A stretch of DNA of 64,000 nucleotides from Coenobita brevimanus (GCA_032717465.1 CM064655.1:22345422-22409421), one strand, 5' to 3'. Counted from the first letter of the stretch, positions 50,169 through 61,518 are shown. The notes: generated by a model not told the origin, from the sequence alone. A program made the numbers and translations.

Positions 50169-51350
50169 TCCCTTCTCACTCATTTTCACTCCTTCCTAGG
50201 CTTTTCTCTTCCCTCTTCCCTTCCCCTTTCCCTTCTCCTCTATCTCCCTCCCATTCCTTTTTTCTCTCCCCTCTTCCTCTTCCCTCTCCTCCCTCCACCA
50301 TCTCACCTTTTCCCATTCCTTCAGTTTCTCTTTTCCCTTCTTCCCTGTTCCTTTCTCCCTCTCACTCCCATTCCCCTTTCCTCTCCCTCCTCCGCTTCCC
50401 TCTCTCCCCTTCTAATAGAAAGCGTCTCAAAAAAGTGCTACAGCTGTTGATTCACGCCTTAAGCACCTCCTGACGTCCATTACATTTCTTACACGAACTG
50501 ACATCCACTGGGGCATCACGGCATTACTGTCCACTCATAAATATAATGACTGTGAACATCCTATTGTAGCTGTTTCCCTTTTATTTTTCTTTGTTGTTTT
50601 GTGGACGGTTTAGTCTGTGGGATGGAGTCGAGGATTCCAAGGGCTTGAATGATGAATGAATGGATGCATGGCTCATTTCACTGATGGTTCCTTAACTTGA
50701 AATCTATTATATAATGAGAGCGAGAGAGAGAGAGAGAGAGAGAGAATTATGGAAACAGGATACCTTCAGATAAGCCTCCTCCTTAATGAGTGGCAAAGCG
50801 CGTCACAAGTGTTACGAATAATCTTGACCAGGGTAAACACGAGCTATTTCACATCCCCCCCACACACACACACTGGAGGGTGGAATCTGTAATCTGTACT
50901 TGTGTGAACGACGTAGCCGTTTCGTTTGTTGTGTATAACGTGCTTCATCATCAGGCTTCGAAACAGATGAGTCAGGTTCGAACACTATTTATTTATCTAC
51001 CATAGCTATCTATCTGTCTGTCTGTCTATCTCTCTGTGTGTATGTATGTATGTATGTATCTGTCCGTCTGTTTGTCTGTCTGCCTCTATTCAGTTCATCA
51101 CGAAGCCTCGACACAGATGAGTCAAGTTCGGGCACAATAGATGGAAATTGATAGCGAAGATGAGACTTAATAAGGCAGAGTAACACTAGATTTTAAGCAA
51201 GACAAATACTTTACCATTTGACATATTATTTATTGTTTTCCTGATATTTCTTCCTTTTTTTGGATAAGGCATTTCATTTTTTTTTTTTATCACTGTGTTC
51301 CCCAATGTAGTTATCCATTTTCTTTTTGTTTTTGTCCTTTCTCGCACATT
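49801..51350. other. Unassigned DNA with poly-A, pyrimidine tract and a short direct repeat
   Basis: Poly-A at about 50,134-50,163, a CCCTTCC-rich tract at 50,165-50,415 and (GA)n at about 50,723-50,745. CAGATGAGTCAGGTTCG (50,965) and CAGATGAGTCAAGTTCG (51,113) form a direct repeat around TCTG/TGTA microsatellites. No gene recognised. Confidence 0.5.
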
Positions 51351-51351
51351 T

Positions 51352-51695
51352 TTCTTTTTTCGTCTCCGACTCTGGGCAAAGGCTTCAGGGCCTATCCCCA
51401 CGTCCCAGTAGTCCTCCTTGGGGCCCAGTAGTCCTCCTACACCTCCACATGTCACCACTTCGGCCCTAACATCCACCATCCATATTGATTACTTGCTAAG
51501 TCTATCTCACACAGGACTGGTGTACTGGCATTAGCGGGGGTATTTTTACATGTCTGCGGGTCTTCTGGTAAATCAGTAAAGTCTGCTTTTGTGAAATATT
51601 ATTCAAATCCACAAACTGTTCCCTGCCCCGGCCGGGATTCGAACCTGGGTCCATCAGGACTGCAGGCCACCTCTCTACCGATTCAGTCTGAATTC
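51352..51695 (-). mobile_element. tRNA-derived SINE, copy 2 (older)
   Basis: Minus-strand copy of the SINE at 60,943-61,287. The tRNA-like head has B-box GGTTCGAATCC and a damaged A-box. The body runs through CAGACTTTACTGATTTACC and AATACCCCCGCTAATGCC. The 3' end is GCCCAGAGTCGGAGACG followed by an A-rich tail. An internal duplication of AGGAGGACTACTGGG is present here and absent from the other copy. The target duplication is unclear. Confidence 0.85.
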
Positions 51696-51699
51696 CACC

Positions 51700-52193
51700 C
51701 AGACCAAACTAAACCAAGACCTAATTAATGCATAAATGTACTAGTTCTCAATGAAGTTACGTTCTTCTCTTGGTTGGCGATGTGGGAAATCTGGCACACT
51801 GAAGTTCCTGTCATCCTCTCCCCGCTCCCTCACTCCCTTCCTCACATCCCTCTCTCTCCCCCTCCTTCACTCCCTCCATCTCATCTGCCTGCCTCCCTCC
51901 CTCCCTCTCCTCCACCCCCAACCTTCCCTCCCGCGGTCTCACTGAATGTATCAGGACTCCATATTATTATTACAATTCATAATAGATAGACAGATAAATA
52001 GATAGATAGACAGCTCCATGCAAGCCTGGGAAAGGGAAGTGATCTTGCAAGTTAACTGAGGAAATGTTGACAATACACAGGAAGTAGCAAGTCAGGGGAT
52101 GATGTAGGTAGTGTGTCAGCGAGATAGCATACGAACAAAGCCTAGTGACATACACACATACTCACACAGGTTTCTGGAACTTTCCAACCACAG
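51700..52193. other. Unassigned DNA with CCCTCC-rich tract
   Basis: Pyrimidine-rich at about 51,810-51,940 and (GATA)-type repeat near 51,985-52,012. No gene recognised. Confidence 0.5.
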
Positions 52194-52578
52194 TGTAACA
52201 CACGTGACACGACCCCTGCTACACCAGAATTTAGGAAGCAGAGGGCAGAAGGAGGCTAGCCATAGAACCGGCAGGTAGTAGGGAGAACGAGCCTAGCAAC
52301 ATGGGAGAGAAGGAAGAGAGAAAGAGAGAGCGAGACAGGGAGGTAGCAAGCGGGACTCTACTTTATACTTCACTCGTGTGTGAGACTTTGTTAGTATTTC
52401 CAAGACAAATAAAAATAGTCCCTACTATTCTTTATCTCTCCTGTTATTTCATGACAAAAAGGGAACGAAGATTATCTACTTACAAACTACTCAAGTATAA
52501 CAACCGCTCGTCTACAAGTCTAATATATATCTAATCTACAAAACACCTCTACAAGAATATACAAAGTCTTTTGTGAGA
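52194..52578 (+). mobile_element. Candidate 5' LTR of an LTR retrotransposon
   Basis: The segment starts TGTAACACACGTGACACG, a typical LTR 5' end, and stops just before the primer-binding site at 52,581. It contains AAATAAAAATAG near 52,404, a possible polyadenylation signal. No matching 3' LTR is seen downstream in the window. The right boundary is uncertain by several bases because no CA dinucleotide immediately precedes the primer site. Confidence 0.6.
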
Positions 52579-52580
52579 TA

Positions 52581-52598
52581 TGGTGGCAGCGGTGGGAT
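52581..52598 (+). other. Primer-binding site complementary to tRNA-Leu
   Basis: TGGTGGCAGCGGTGGGAT is the exact complement of the CCA-bearing 3' end of a tRNA-Leu acceptor/T-arm (ATCCCACCGCTGCCACCA), as known for tRNA-Leu(AAG). An 18-base match placed directly after a TGT-starting segment is strong evidence for minus-strand priming of an LTR element. Confidence 0.75.
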
Positions 52599-54091
52599 GA
52601 ACCTCGTCTACGAATGTACAGTGAATTCCTACTAAATATCAAGATTGAAAACAAAAAATACCTCTCACAACCAACAACTCACAACCAGCTCCTGACAGCA
52701 TTCTCTCCAACCCCCCCTCCGTCTCCCCGATCATCACGCTGGTGTAGAGGTGAAGAGGTCACAGGACGCCTTGCCAGTAGTTTAACAAAATACTGATACA
52801 AACAATCTTGCAATTTCTACGACGAACCAACGAACTACAATCAACTACAAGTAACAACTCTATGAGTCGTCTGTATAATCTTCTACACGTACCTACAAGT
52901 AGCGACAGTCTTCATCCCACAACGAGTATATCACAAGAAAAAACGACCACGAATACCTCGAGAAAGAAAAACACAACAAACAAACGGAGAGTGAGACACG
53001 ACTCAACTCACAACCACCAGACCTCACCCTCCTCTCTCTGTTACATCCACCCAACCTCCACCGCTGACGCAGAAGTCAAGAGGTCAAGACGACGAAGCAA
53101 ATGCCAAGTCCATATTCACAACTCATCTTACTCACTTATCTTCACTGAAGTTACTCATCGCTACTCATTCACTCACCACAGCTACCAGTGTGGGAAGTCA
53201 ACGTCATTATGCGTGCTTGCTGAAACGACAACACGTCAATCAACCAGTGAAGAACAACGCTATCACCACGTGCGACACCACTCACACCATTCCCACCACA
53301 GTAAAAATTAGTGAGTTACATAATTACTTCATTTATACAATACACAGTGATAGACAAAAAACTTCTGCACAAACATATAAAAAGTGCTGTATGGTTACAA
53401 CTTAAATACATATACCTACTTCAATTATCTACTACCAACGAGTGTTACCATTTATATCTACATAAAATACGTGTTTCATACATACAGCTATACATTATTA
53501 CATCTACAAAGCAATAAAGAAAATATACTATCACAGTTACTCAGTGAGCGATTAAAAGAACTGTATTAAACATTTATTAATTAAAGCTACCTAGTGGAAA
53601 CAGATAAATTAAGTTATAAGGAAAACCAGAGAAGAAAAAGAAAAAAAATGGCCAACACAAATGACGTTAGCAAGAATGAACATCTTCAACACAATCTTGA
53701 AGACAATGATTTCCACACAGTGCTGACACATATATTGCCCACGATAGGTACAAATGAAGAACAAGTCAGTGTATATAGTTAATACTGTATATAGTGTATA
53801 TATATTTTTTATATAAAATAACAAAATATGGGGCTATATAATATCATTTTCAGTAATATCTGTGCAATATAAACTAAACCTTAAAAAAGGGTCCCTACGA
53901 AATTAACCAGCAATTATGCAACCATGAACAACACAGAAAAAACGTAGACAAACGAAGAAAAACAAACTATAGAAAATCAATACATACAAAAAAAAAAAAA
54001 AAAAGAAAGAAAGAAAGATAAAGAAATAGAGTAAGATCACATAACAAACAAATGAAAATAAGTGTAAGTGTTACTACAAATGCCCAAATGC
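52599..54091 (+). mobile_element. Internal leader of the LTR retrotransposon (no gag or pol seen)
   Basis: C/A-rich, G-poor leader-like sequence. A 167-codon frame at 52,808-53,311 has no retroviral motif. An ATG in good context (AAAAATGGCC) at 53,649 opens a 45-residue frame starting MANTNDVSKNEHLQHN and ending at 53,782. It might be the beginning of a broken gag, but no CCHC zinc knuckle, protease or polymerase follows. The element is therefore truncated or heavily decayed. Confidence 0.4.
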
Positions 54092-54237
54092 CACATAAAC
54101 TCCTTCTAAAAGTAAAACAAAAAGCAAATTGTTGTCTCCACAAGCAAGTGGCATGGCACATCATCACATAAACTCCTTTTATAAGTGAAATAAAAAGCAA
54201 ATTGTTGTTTCCACAAGCTAGTGGCATGGCCCATCAT
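54092..54237 (+). repeat. 73-bp tandem duplication
   Basis: CACATAAACTCCTTCTAAAA at 54,092 recurs as CACATAAACTCCTTTTATAA at 54,165. Both copies continue with GCAAATTGTTGT.TCCACAAG and a GTGGCATGGC segment. Confidence 0.92.
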
Positions 54238-54279
54238 ATCATCGACCGCAGCATGACCGGATTCAATGTCAGGACTGCA

Positions 54280-54600
54280 ATTATTACAATTATGTAACTA
54301 CAAACGATATGTAGCAATTATGTAACGACAAGCCATTGCATTATGTTACACTTGCTACAATTATGTAACCACAAACAATATGTAACAATTATGTAACAGT
54401 TGCATTAACAAGATGTAACTTTTATGTAACTTTAACTACAATTATGTAACTACAAACAATATGTAACAGTTATGTAACAGTTGCATTAACAAGATGTAAC
54501 TTTTATGTAACTTTAACTACAGTTATAAGGCCAACACAATTATGTAACAATTGCATTAACAAAATGTAACTACAATTATAAGGCCAACACAATTATGCAT
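54280..54600 (+). repeat. TATGTAAC-based higher-order minisatellite
   Basis: The 8-mer TATGTAAC recurs many times, arranged in larger blocks. ACAATTATGTAACTACAAAC, then GTTGCATTAACAAGATGTAA, then CTTTTATGTAACTTTAACTA repeats as a unit of roughly 100 bp. The last part switches to TATAAGGCCAACACAATTAT. Confidence 0.88.
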
Positions 54601-54998
54601 TACCACAATAAAAGCATCTCAGGTTTGCGAAGCTGTTGAAACATCGGCTTGTATTTCACTTCACTGTTTAATATCAGTGGCAATTTGTGATGTAAATTAA
54701 GGCCTAATATACTGCATTATATTATTAAATTCAATATTCTGCTATTCTACATTCGCTAGTCAGTATAGAGTTATCGTAATGGCAGGGTTTGGGCAGGAAC
54801 AGTAGCATGACTTGATGGATCCAGATAACCTTACTGAAGCAGCTTTTCAGAACCTGATTTTCAGAACCTGATCAATCATCCGACGACCTCAGGTTCAATT
54901 CCAGGGAAGTAGTGATATGACTTGAGATAATTCACGCAGGATGTTGTATGTTATTTGAATCACGCGATAACATTATTAGTTTCACACGACCTGTCATT

Positions 54999-55205
54999 TT
55001 AACCCCTTCTGTACTATGACATTTTTTTCTCAATCTTGCTGCCATCAGGTGATCTTATTCAACACAGAGAAAGAAACTGGGCAGTGAAAGGGATATTGAA
55101 AACAGTTACTAAGCCCGTCACTACAAATGGTCTCTAAAGCATGAGAAATCGTCTGGAGGTAGCAAAAATACAATAAAGACGACCTCCACGAGCTGAAGGG
55201 GTTAA
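54999..55205. repeat. Palindromic MITE-like element, family A, reference copy
   Basis: The left terminus is TTAACCCCTTCTGTACTATG and the right terminus is GAGCTGAAGGGGTTAA, an inverted pair. Further in, CTTGCTGCCATCAGGTGATC (left) mirrors AAATCGTCTGGAGGTAGCAA (right). 207 bp, no coding capacity. This is the best delimited copy of the family. Confidence 0.85.
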
Positions 55206-56285
55206 TTTGAGTCAGGAAACTTTAATGACATGACCTGAGAAGTATGTCGCTGTAGACGGTCTGTGTGGCAAAACCTGAATCACTTCCGTTGGGTGAACTG
55301 ATTAGGCTGACACGACCTGGATGATGTGGTGTAAATTAACTTTGACGTGGAGGCAGGTGGTCAGGGTAGATCTCTGGAACATAAAGATTAACACGGCCTC
55401 TTGAATCACAACTTCAGGGGACGTGTGCTCAAGGGCTTAGGAGGCTCAGTACCACCTCTTCCTTACCAGTATACATCTGCATAAAGCACGTTACCCTACT
55501 CTTGTATATGCTAGTTATATCCTTCTTAACTTTTCTTCATTGTTCTTTACGCTAAATTTTTACTTATTTCATTACGATGACGATTTTATTTCTCGTTAAC
55601 TCTGATCAGACATAAATATAATTTTACTTAGCGATAGAGAGAGACGTACTCCTACTGAACGAACTTAAACTATCTCTACTTACCATTATTGATGAAAGTT
55701 TTAATTTCATTCTTCTCGTCTATAAACAATTTTGTCCAGGTATGGAAAAACGTGTCGAACTGAAGGGGTGAAAAAGATATCTAACACAGACTACAATATA
55801 TGATGCAACAGGGGAAATAAACCACCAAGGCAGAGGTGCTTGTATGTTTTCTAAGCTTCACACGAGGCTACTGTCAGTCATATGAAAAGTTATATTCTCA
55901 GCAGAGCCCGAGGTGTGCCCCCCTCCCCTCCTTTTCCCTCACACCCTTTTCTCCCTCCCCACCCACCCACCCCAGCCATCCCCTCACTCTTCCCCGCCAT
56001 CCTCTTTCTACCCCCCTCACGTCGCCCCCCTTGCTCACTTCTCTGATGCATTCCTTACTTTCGCCTCTTCACCACATTTCTCTCCCCTCTTTCCTTACCT
56101 CTCTGAGTCTTCCCCCTCTCCTCCTCTCACCTCTATCCTCTTCACCTCCACGCATTTCTTTCTCCTTATCCCTCACCTCTTCTCATTCCCCTTTCCTGTT
56201 TCCCTTCCCTATGCCCTCCTCTGCATCTCCACCTATCCCCTTACCCCTCCCCCCCAAGCCATCCCCATGTCCTCCCGATCTCCTC
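55206..56285. other. Unassigned DNA, then CCTCCC-rich tract
   Basis: A degraded family A copy lies at about 55,575-55,770 (ends CGAACTGAAGGGGTG). From 55,905 to 56,280 the plus strand is C/T-rich, giving 151-154-codon Ser/Pro-rich artefact frames. No gene recognised. Confidence 0.55.
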
Positions 56286-56966
56286 CTATAGTAGCCGCAG
56301 CGAGAAATGAACGCTGTGGTGGGGCAGGCGGGATGACCTGGGATTCCCCCACTGTAGCCATATCCACATGTCACTGACCATAGAGGTAGGATGTCACCGA
56401 CCATCGGCCACCGCTGCAGCCCCGCTCCATGATCCTTACCCTGTGTCTCTGGCTTTCTCTTTCTCTCTCGGTTTCTATATAAACTGGTGTATTTCCGAAA
56501 CTAATTATGAAATTATTATGACTTTTGTTCCACACCACCACTGAGGTAAAAATCAAGGAGAGTTTTCTGTATAAAGGTTTCCCCCCCCTTGTCTGAGGGC
56601 AGGTCAGTTCTGGCGAGTGTATAATTATAGGTCAGGCGGAGGTATCGGCAAGGCCGCACTCCCCCGCTCATATGCCACATTTAGGAGGGGGGGGAAACCT
56701 TTATACAGAAAACTCTCCTTGATTTTTACCTCAGTGGTGGTGTGGAACAAAAGTCATAATAATTTCATAATTAGTTTCGGAAATACACCAGTTTAGATAG
56801 AAACCGAGAGAGAAAGAGAAAGCCAGAGACACAGGGTAAGGATCATGGAGCGGGGCTGCAGCGGTGGCCGATGGTCGGTGACATGTGGATATGGCTACAG
56901 TGGGGGAATCCCCGGTCATCCGGCCTGCCCCACCACAGCGTTCATTTCTCGCTGCGGCTACTATAG
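56286..56966. repeat. Near-perfect 681-bp inverted repeat (hairpin)
   Basis: The left arm 56,286-56,588 (303 bp) and right arm 56,687-56,966 (280 bp) are nearly exact reverse complements around a 98-bp spacer. Outer ends are CTATAGTAGCCGCAGCGAG and its complement; inner ends are eight C and eight G. The length difference is one 23-bp insertion in the left arm near 56,376-56,398 that partly duplicates GTCAC(T/C)GACCAT. Only a few substitutions distinguish the arms. No ORF with a recognisable domain. Candidates are a foldback/MITE-type element or an assembly or library artefact. Confidence 0.95.
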
Positions 56967-58028
56967 CGCCTCTTTCCTTCTCCTCACCCTCTGTCATATC
57001 ATCTACTTTTTTACTCTACCTCTTCTCCCCTCTCCCATCTCCCCACCCCAGTTCCGTTTCCCCTGCCCGCTGACCCCCATTTTCCCCTGTCTTCTCTCCC
57101 CTCCCCCCTCGTGCCCAACCACCCCTTTCTCTTCTCCTGCCCTCTCTTCTTCTTTGCTCTCCTTCTCCTATTCTAAAGATTTAGTCAAACTCTTGTACAA
57201 GTTTCTAACACGGTCTAACTGGCTTACTGCAGTTAACTTCTCTTCTTATGTTCCTATGGATGTTTTCACTCTCTCACCTCTCTCTTCACCCCGATCCATC
57301 TTCCTCCACTCCCCCCCTCCGCTTCGGGTCAGTGGGAGGTGGGGAGGAGGAAATGAGGTGATCAGTCCCAAGGCCATCGTTATTATTACCCCACCACTTG
57401 TTATCCGTCTGCAGAATCAATGTTCGTTTCAATCCGGCTTCTGTTCTGCCTGATATGCTTATTCTACTGATGGTGAAAATGAATTATCTGTACTCTGGGT
57501 ATTATTTGCAAGAAGTCTGAGAAGATTTCTAATATCTAACATGGAATTCTGTAGCTCAAGATAAAATCGGGGCTACAAGGCAGGTCATTCAACACAGTAC
57601 AACATTCCTCCTCCCTCTCCACCAGCCTCTCTCTCTAAAACAATCACACTCTCTGAGCACGACCCCTGTGGCGAGTCTTCACCCTTATCTTTCCCTCTCT
57701 CTGTTACCTATCTCCTTTTTCCTTCCTATATTTCTCCCTACTTCCATGTTACCTATCGCTTCCTCAATTTGTCTCATATATCTTGCGCCCCATCTCCCTC
57801 CTCTCTCCTATCCTATCTACCTCTCGCTCACTTCCCACTTAAGTCTTTCCTTTCTTCCATTACCTCTCATATTTCCCTTCTCTCTCCTCACCTTCCCACT
57901 GTCCCCCTCCTTATATTACCCCTCATCTCTCTCTCTTCCCTCCTGTCTCCTCCCTGGTCTCTCGCTCCCTCCATTACCTCTCCCCCAACTATCAAAAACA
58001 AGAACATCCCCTGAGCTCCCCCTGCGGC

Positions 58029-58088
<60 letters not shown>

Positions 58089-58556
58089 AACAATAACACC
58101 CTCTGACCTTCCTCCCCTGCGTCGTCTCTGTCCAACCGGGGGGCACAAGGGGTGTTACCGCGACGAAGAGAGTCATCGCCTTCCCTACACCTCGTAATGA
58201 CCGTGACTTGCCAACTGGGTGGTTAGTTGGATGGTTGGGGTAGGCTGATGGATGGATAACAAGATAAAGTAGATGGATAGATGCATGGCTTGGGTGAGGT
58301 AGATTGCTGAATGGAAAGAGAGAGAGAAAATAGATATACAAATGGATAGCTAGTTGAATTTATCGGTGGCCTGGTGGATGGGTAGTAGAAAGGAAGGATG
58401 GATGGATGAATGGATGGTTGGTTGGTTGATTGGTTGGTTGGTTGGTTGGTTGGAATGATGGATGGTCGGTCTCCACTATCTTTCATCTGTCCCCTTCCCC
58501 TTCAAACTTTATTTGCCCGTCTACTCGTTTTTCTCTCCCCCATCGCCATTAGTCTC

Positions 58557-58604
<48 letters not shown>

Positions 58605-59640
58605 CCCCCAGTGTCCCTTTTAATTTCTCTCTTTTCTCTCTTTTTCGTTCTTTTGGTTTCTCATTATTCCTTTTGGTTTCTCTCCTTCCTCACTCTTTAC
58701 TCCTCCTCGTTTCTCTCCATCCTCACTCTTTTTTCCTCTTGGTTTCTCTTCTTCTTCATTAAGTATTCTTTTTGGCTTCTCTCCTTCCTCACTCAATGCT
58801 CCTCGTGGTTTCTGTCCTTCCCCACTCTTTATTCCTCCTGGTTTATACTCCCTCACTTTTTATTCCTCTTGATTTCTCTCCTTTAATCCTTTTTCGCCCC
58901 TTTGGTTTGCTTCCACCATTTCCCTTATTCTCCTCATCCTGTATGTCTTCTTTCTCCGTCTTTCCACTTTTGTATTAAAGCTTTCTTCTTTTCTCATTCA
59001 CAGACTTCTCTATTGTTATCTTTTCCTCTCCCTACACCTCCTTTACTTACTCCCACTCCTTGCTCTCATATCACCCACACCCAAAACTCTCCACCCTCCT
59101 ATCTCCTCACACCTCTCCCCTTTTCTTTTAATATTCTCTTTCATAAATGCAATCTCTTTCCTCTCTAATCTTATCTCTTAAAAATCAGTCTCTTTCTAAT
59201 AGTCATCTCTGCATTCGTCCATTCCAGCCTCCCCCCCCCCCTCCATTCGGTACCCACACCTTAAACTCTCCCCTGCCCCCTTTCTTAAGTTTCCACATCA
59301 TTTCCCTCTCTCTTTCTCTCCTCTTCTCCTCAATAATTTTTTCACCTTCTCACCCTGTTTACTACCCTAATCTCTACACTCTGATTCCATCCCAACTTCT
59401 CCCTACCTCCCTTTAACCTCTTTATCCTCATTCTTCTCCTACTCTACTCTTCCTTCCTCTTATTTTAATTGTTCCCTTGCCTCTCTCCTCTGCTTTCTTC
59501 ACCTTAATCCTCCCTCTCTCTTTGCCCTCATTCCATCCACGGAGCTTCCACTCTCTCTTTTCACCACCTTCCTCAAATCTTCCCCACCCTCCTCCGGCCC
59601 ACCCTACATTCACTCCCCTTCCCCAGCCCAGCCTTCGTCA
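56967..59640. repeat. Pyrimidine-rich region with several microsatellites
   Basis: C/T dominates at 56,967-57,175, 57,600-58,090 and 58,470-59,640. (TC)n lies at about 58,030-58,084, (TTGG)n at about 58,417-58,453 and (TCTG)n at about 58,556-58,592. A repeated phrase CTTTTGGTTTCTCNTTNNTC recurs about every 30-50 bp at 58,640-58,880. Between these, 57,180-57,600 and 58,090-58,410 are unassigned. Frames up to 158 codons are low complexity. Confidence 0.75.
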
Positions 59641-60181
59641 TCACCACTATAATATCCCACACTTGCTCCGGGGGGCGTAGAAGCGAGTTAGTCCACCTGC
59701 TTGCTCTCTGCTCACTCCGGGGCTTCTTAGTGCTTCCTCGTAACTCCATCAACAGCAGGGTGAAGATGTCTGAGTTCAACGGTTTTTGTTAACCACGTTA
59801 AACTATTATTATCTTCCCTGGGTATTTATGTGCTGATCAACCAACCCTCCATCATCTCCCCAATCCTTGGCCCTGTATCTACAACACAATTTCAGATGTT
59901 GCCATTATCATATATTTAAGTGTGTAGGTCCACGCAAGGGTAATTGTACAGCTTTTACTCTAACTTGCTCTAAAACTGCCATCTCTCCAATTCGAGCACT
60001 GAGTTGTAACGATATTTTAACACTATAATACGAGGCTTGTTACGAAGAGCTGCTAAGGAAAGAGTATAGAGCCACAGCATTGTATTTTGCTGCCAGTGAC
60101 CTATGTGACACAGGCTAAAAAAGGATGAAACCTGGCCCAGGTTGAAGTGAAACAACTATAGTATATGTTCTGACTTACATT

Positions 60182-60221
<40 letters not shown>

Positions 60222-60343
60222 ATTTTTTACCTGTCTGATCTTTAATATTAATATCATACATTTTTAAAGTTTGTAGCACTTGGACTTAGGAGGAAGTGTA
60301 CAGGGAGACTTGTGTACCCTATAAGTGTACAGTAAGCGGATAA
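59641..60343. other. Unassigned non-genic DNA
   Basis: (GA)n at about 60,183-60,219. No gene or element recognised. Confidence 0.5.
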
Positions 60344-60542
60344 TTAACCCCTTCAGTCTGTGTTTGCTTCTTGCCGTCTCCAAACGATTTTATTTAGTCT
60401 TGGGTAGCTATTGGAACTGGGTGGGTTAGATATTACATTTCTTAACCTCTTCATTACAAGTGGCCTCCCCTAAATCTTAATAAAACTGTCGGGTGGCACG
60501 AAGAAGTTACTACATGAGATGTCCTCGGGTCGAAAGAAGTAA
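60344..60542. repeat. Palindromic MITE-like element, family A
   Basis: The left end is TTAACCCCTTCAGTCTGTG, followed by CTTGCCGTCTCCAAACGATT and TTATTTAG. The right half has CTTAATAAAACTGTCGGGTG and GCACGAAGAAG, and ends in a degraded GTCGAAAGAAGTAA. 199 bp. Confidence 0.78.
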
Positions 60543-60559
60543 TGGCATTTACGGGAATG

Positions 60560-61360
60560 TGTATCGAGGTATTAGGAAACCAGCAAAATTATCGAAAACA
60601 TGCAAGGAATCCCCATGTGACAAAAATGTACTAGAAGGCCTCCTAAGCTCGCAAAACTGTGCTAGAAATCCTTGTAATCCTTAAAAATCTGCCACAAATC
60701 ATTTAAAGCCAAAAGAATGAAGCAGAAAGCGTCCAAAGCCAGTACAGTTATGCTGTATACATTTTTAAGTCTATGGAACCGTGTTATAAATCGTAGGTCA
60801 AAATAATATTACTAGAAAGCCTACTAAGCCAGTGAAAATATTCTTAAATTCTTTCTAAGCCTATGAGACTGTGCTAGAAATACTAAGCTAAAAGAATGCA
60901 CTAGACCCTTCATAGTTTCATAACAAAGTGCTAAAAATACGGATTTTTTTTTTTTTTTTATGTGACCGACTCTGGGCATAGGCTTCACAGCCTGCTTTCA
61001 AGGCCCAGTAGTCCTCCTACGTATCGTACACCTCTACATGTCACCACTTCGACGCTAACACCCACCGTCCATACTGAATACATGCTAGGGCTGTCACATA
61101 CAGGACTGGTGTATTGGTATTAGCGGGGGTATTTTTACGACATGTCGGCGGGTCTTCTGGTAAATGAGTAAAGTCTGATTTTCCTGAATTCAAATCCTTA
61201 AACTGTTCCCTGCCCCCAGCGGGATTTGAACCCGGGTCCGTTAGGACTGTAGGCCAACTCTCTACCAATTGAGCTACCGCCTCCCCCAATACGGTAACTA
61301 GACTCCTAACCCACGAGAAAGCACTACAGAGCCTCCTAAGACCACGAGACTACAGCCTCT
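60560..61360 (+). repeat. Degenerate 30-bp minisatellite split by a SINE
   Basis: Units of about 27-33 bp follow the pattern CTAGAAA.CCT.CTAAGCC, then A.GA.ACTGTG. Examples start near 60,631 (CTAGAAGGCCTCCTAAGC), 60,661, 60,813 (CTAGAAAGCCTACTAAGCC), 60,870 and 60,901. The pattern resumes beyond the SINE (CTAGACTCCTAACCCACGAG at 61,299 and CTACAGAGCCTCCTAAG at 61,325). The SINE occupies 60,943-61,287. Confidence 0.8.
60943..61287 (-). mobile_element. tRNA-derived SINE with 7-bp target duplication
   Basis: Minus-strand element. The head has A-box-like TAGCTCAATTGGTAGAG and B-box GGTTCAAATCC. A unique body follows, ending CCCAGAGTCGGTCACAT, then poly-A (plus-strand T run 60,944-60,959). AATACGG flanks it at 60,936-60,942 and 61,288-61,294, a clean target duplication. 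The copy at 51,352-51,695 shares head, body and tail. The head is tRNA-like but its anticodon arm is not convincing, so the parent tRNA is left open. Poly-A implies mobilisation by a poly-A-type LINE. Confidence 0.93.
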
Positions 61361-61482
61361 TGTTGCAATAAACTGTCCGAATAATGTGCTTTTTATTACA
61401 CTACTACCTGTGCTTAGGTGTACTTTATGTACTAATTACGAAGGGGTATATTTGAGTTCCCTCGTTGAGTTTTGATAAGGTA

Positions 61483-61518
<36 letters not shown>

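Noticed and set aside
52808..53311. 167-codon frame as a gag candidate
   Set aside because: Thr/Ser/His-rich with no CCHC knuckle or other gag motif. It is more likely leader DNA of the LTR element.
54884..54896. GGTTCAATTCC B-box as part of a SINE
   Set aside because: No A-box at the expected distance, no tail and no second copy in the window.
61210..61285. tRNA gene (A-box and B-box present), also 51,635-51,695
   Set aside because: The anticodon and acceptor stems do not fold convincingly. Both copies continue into the same 270-bp body and poly-A tail, so they are SINE heads.
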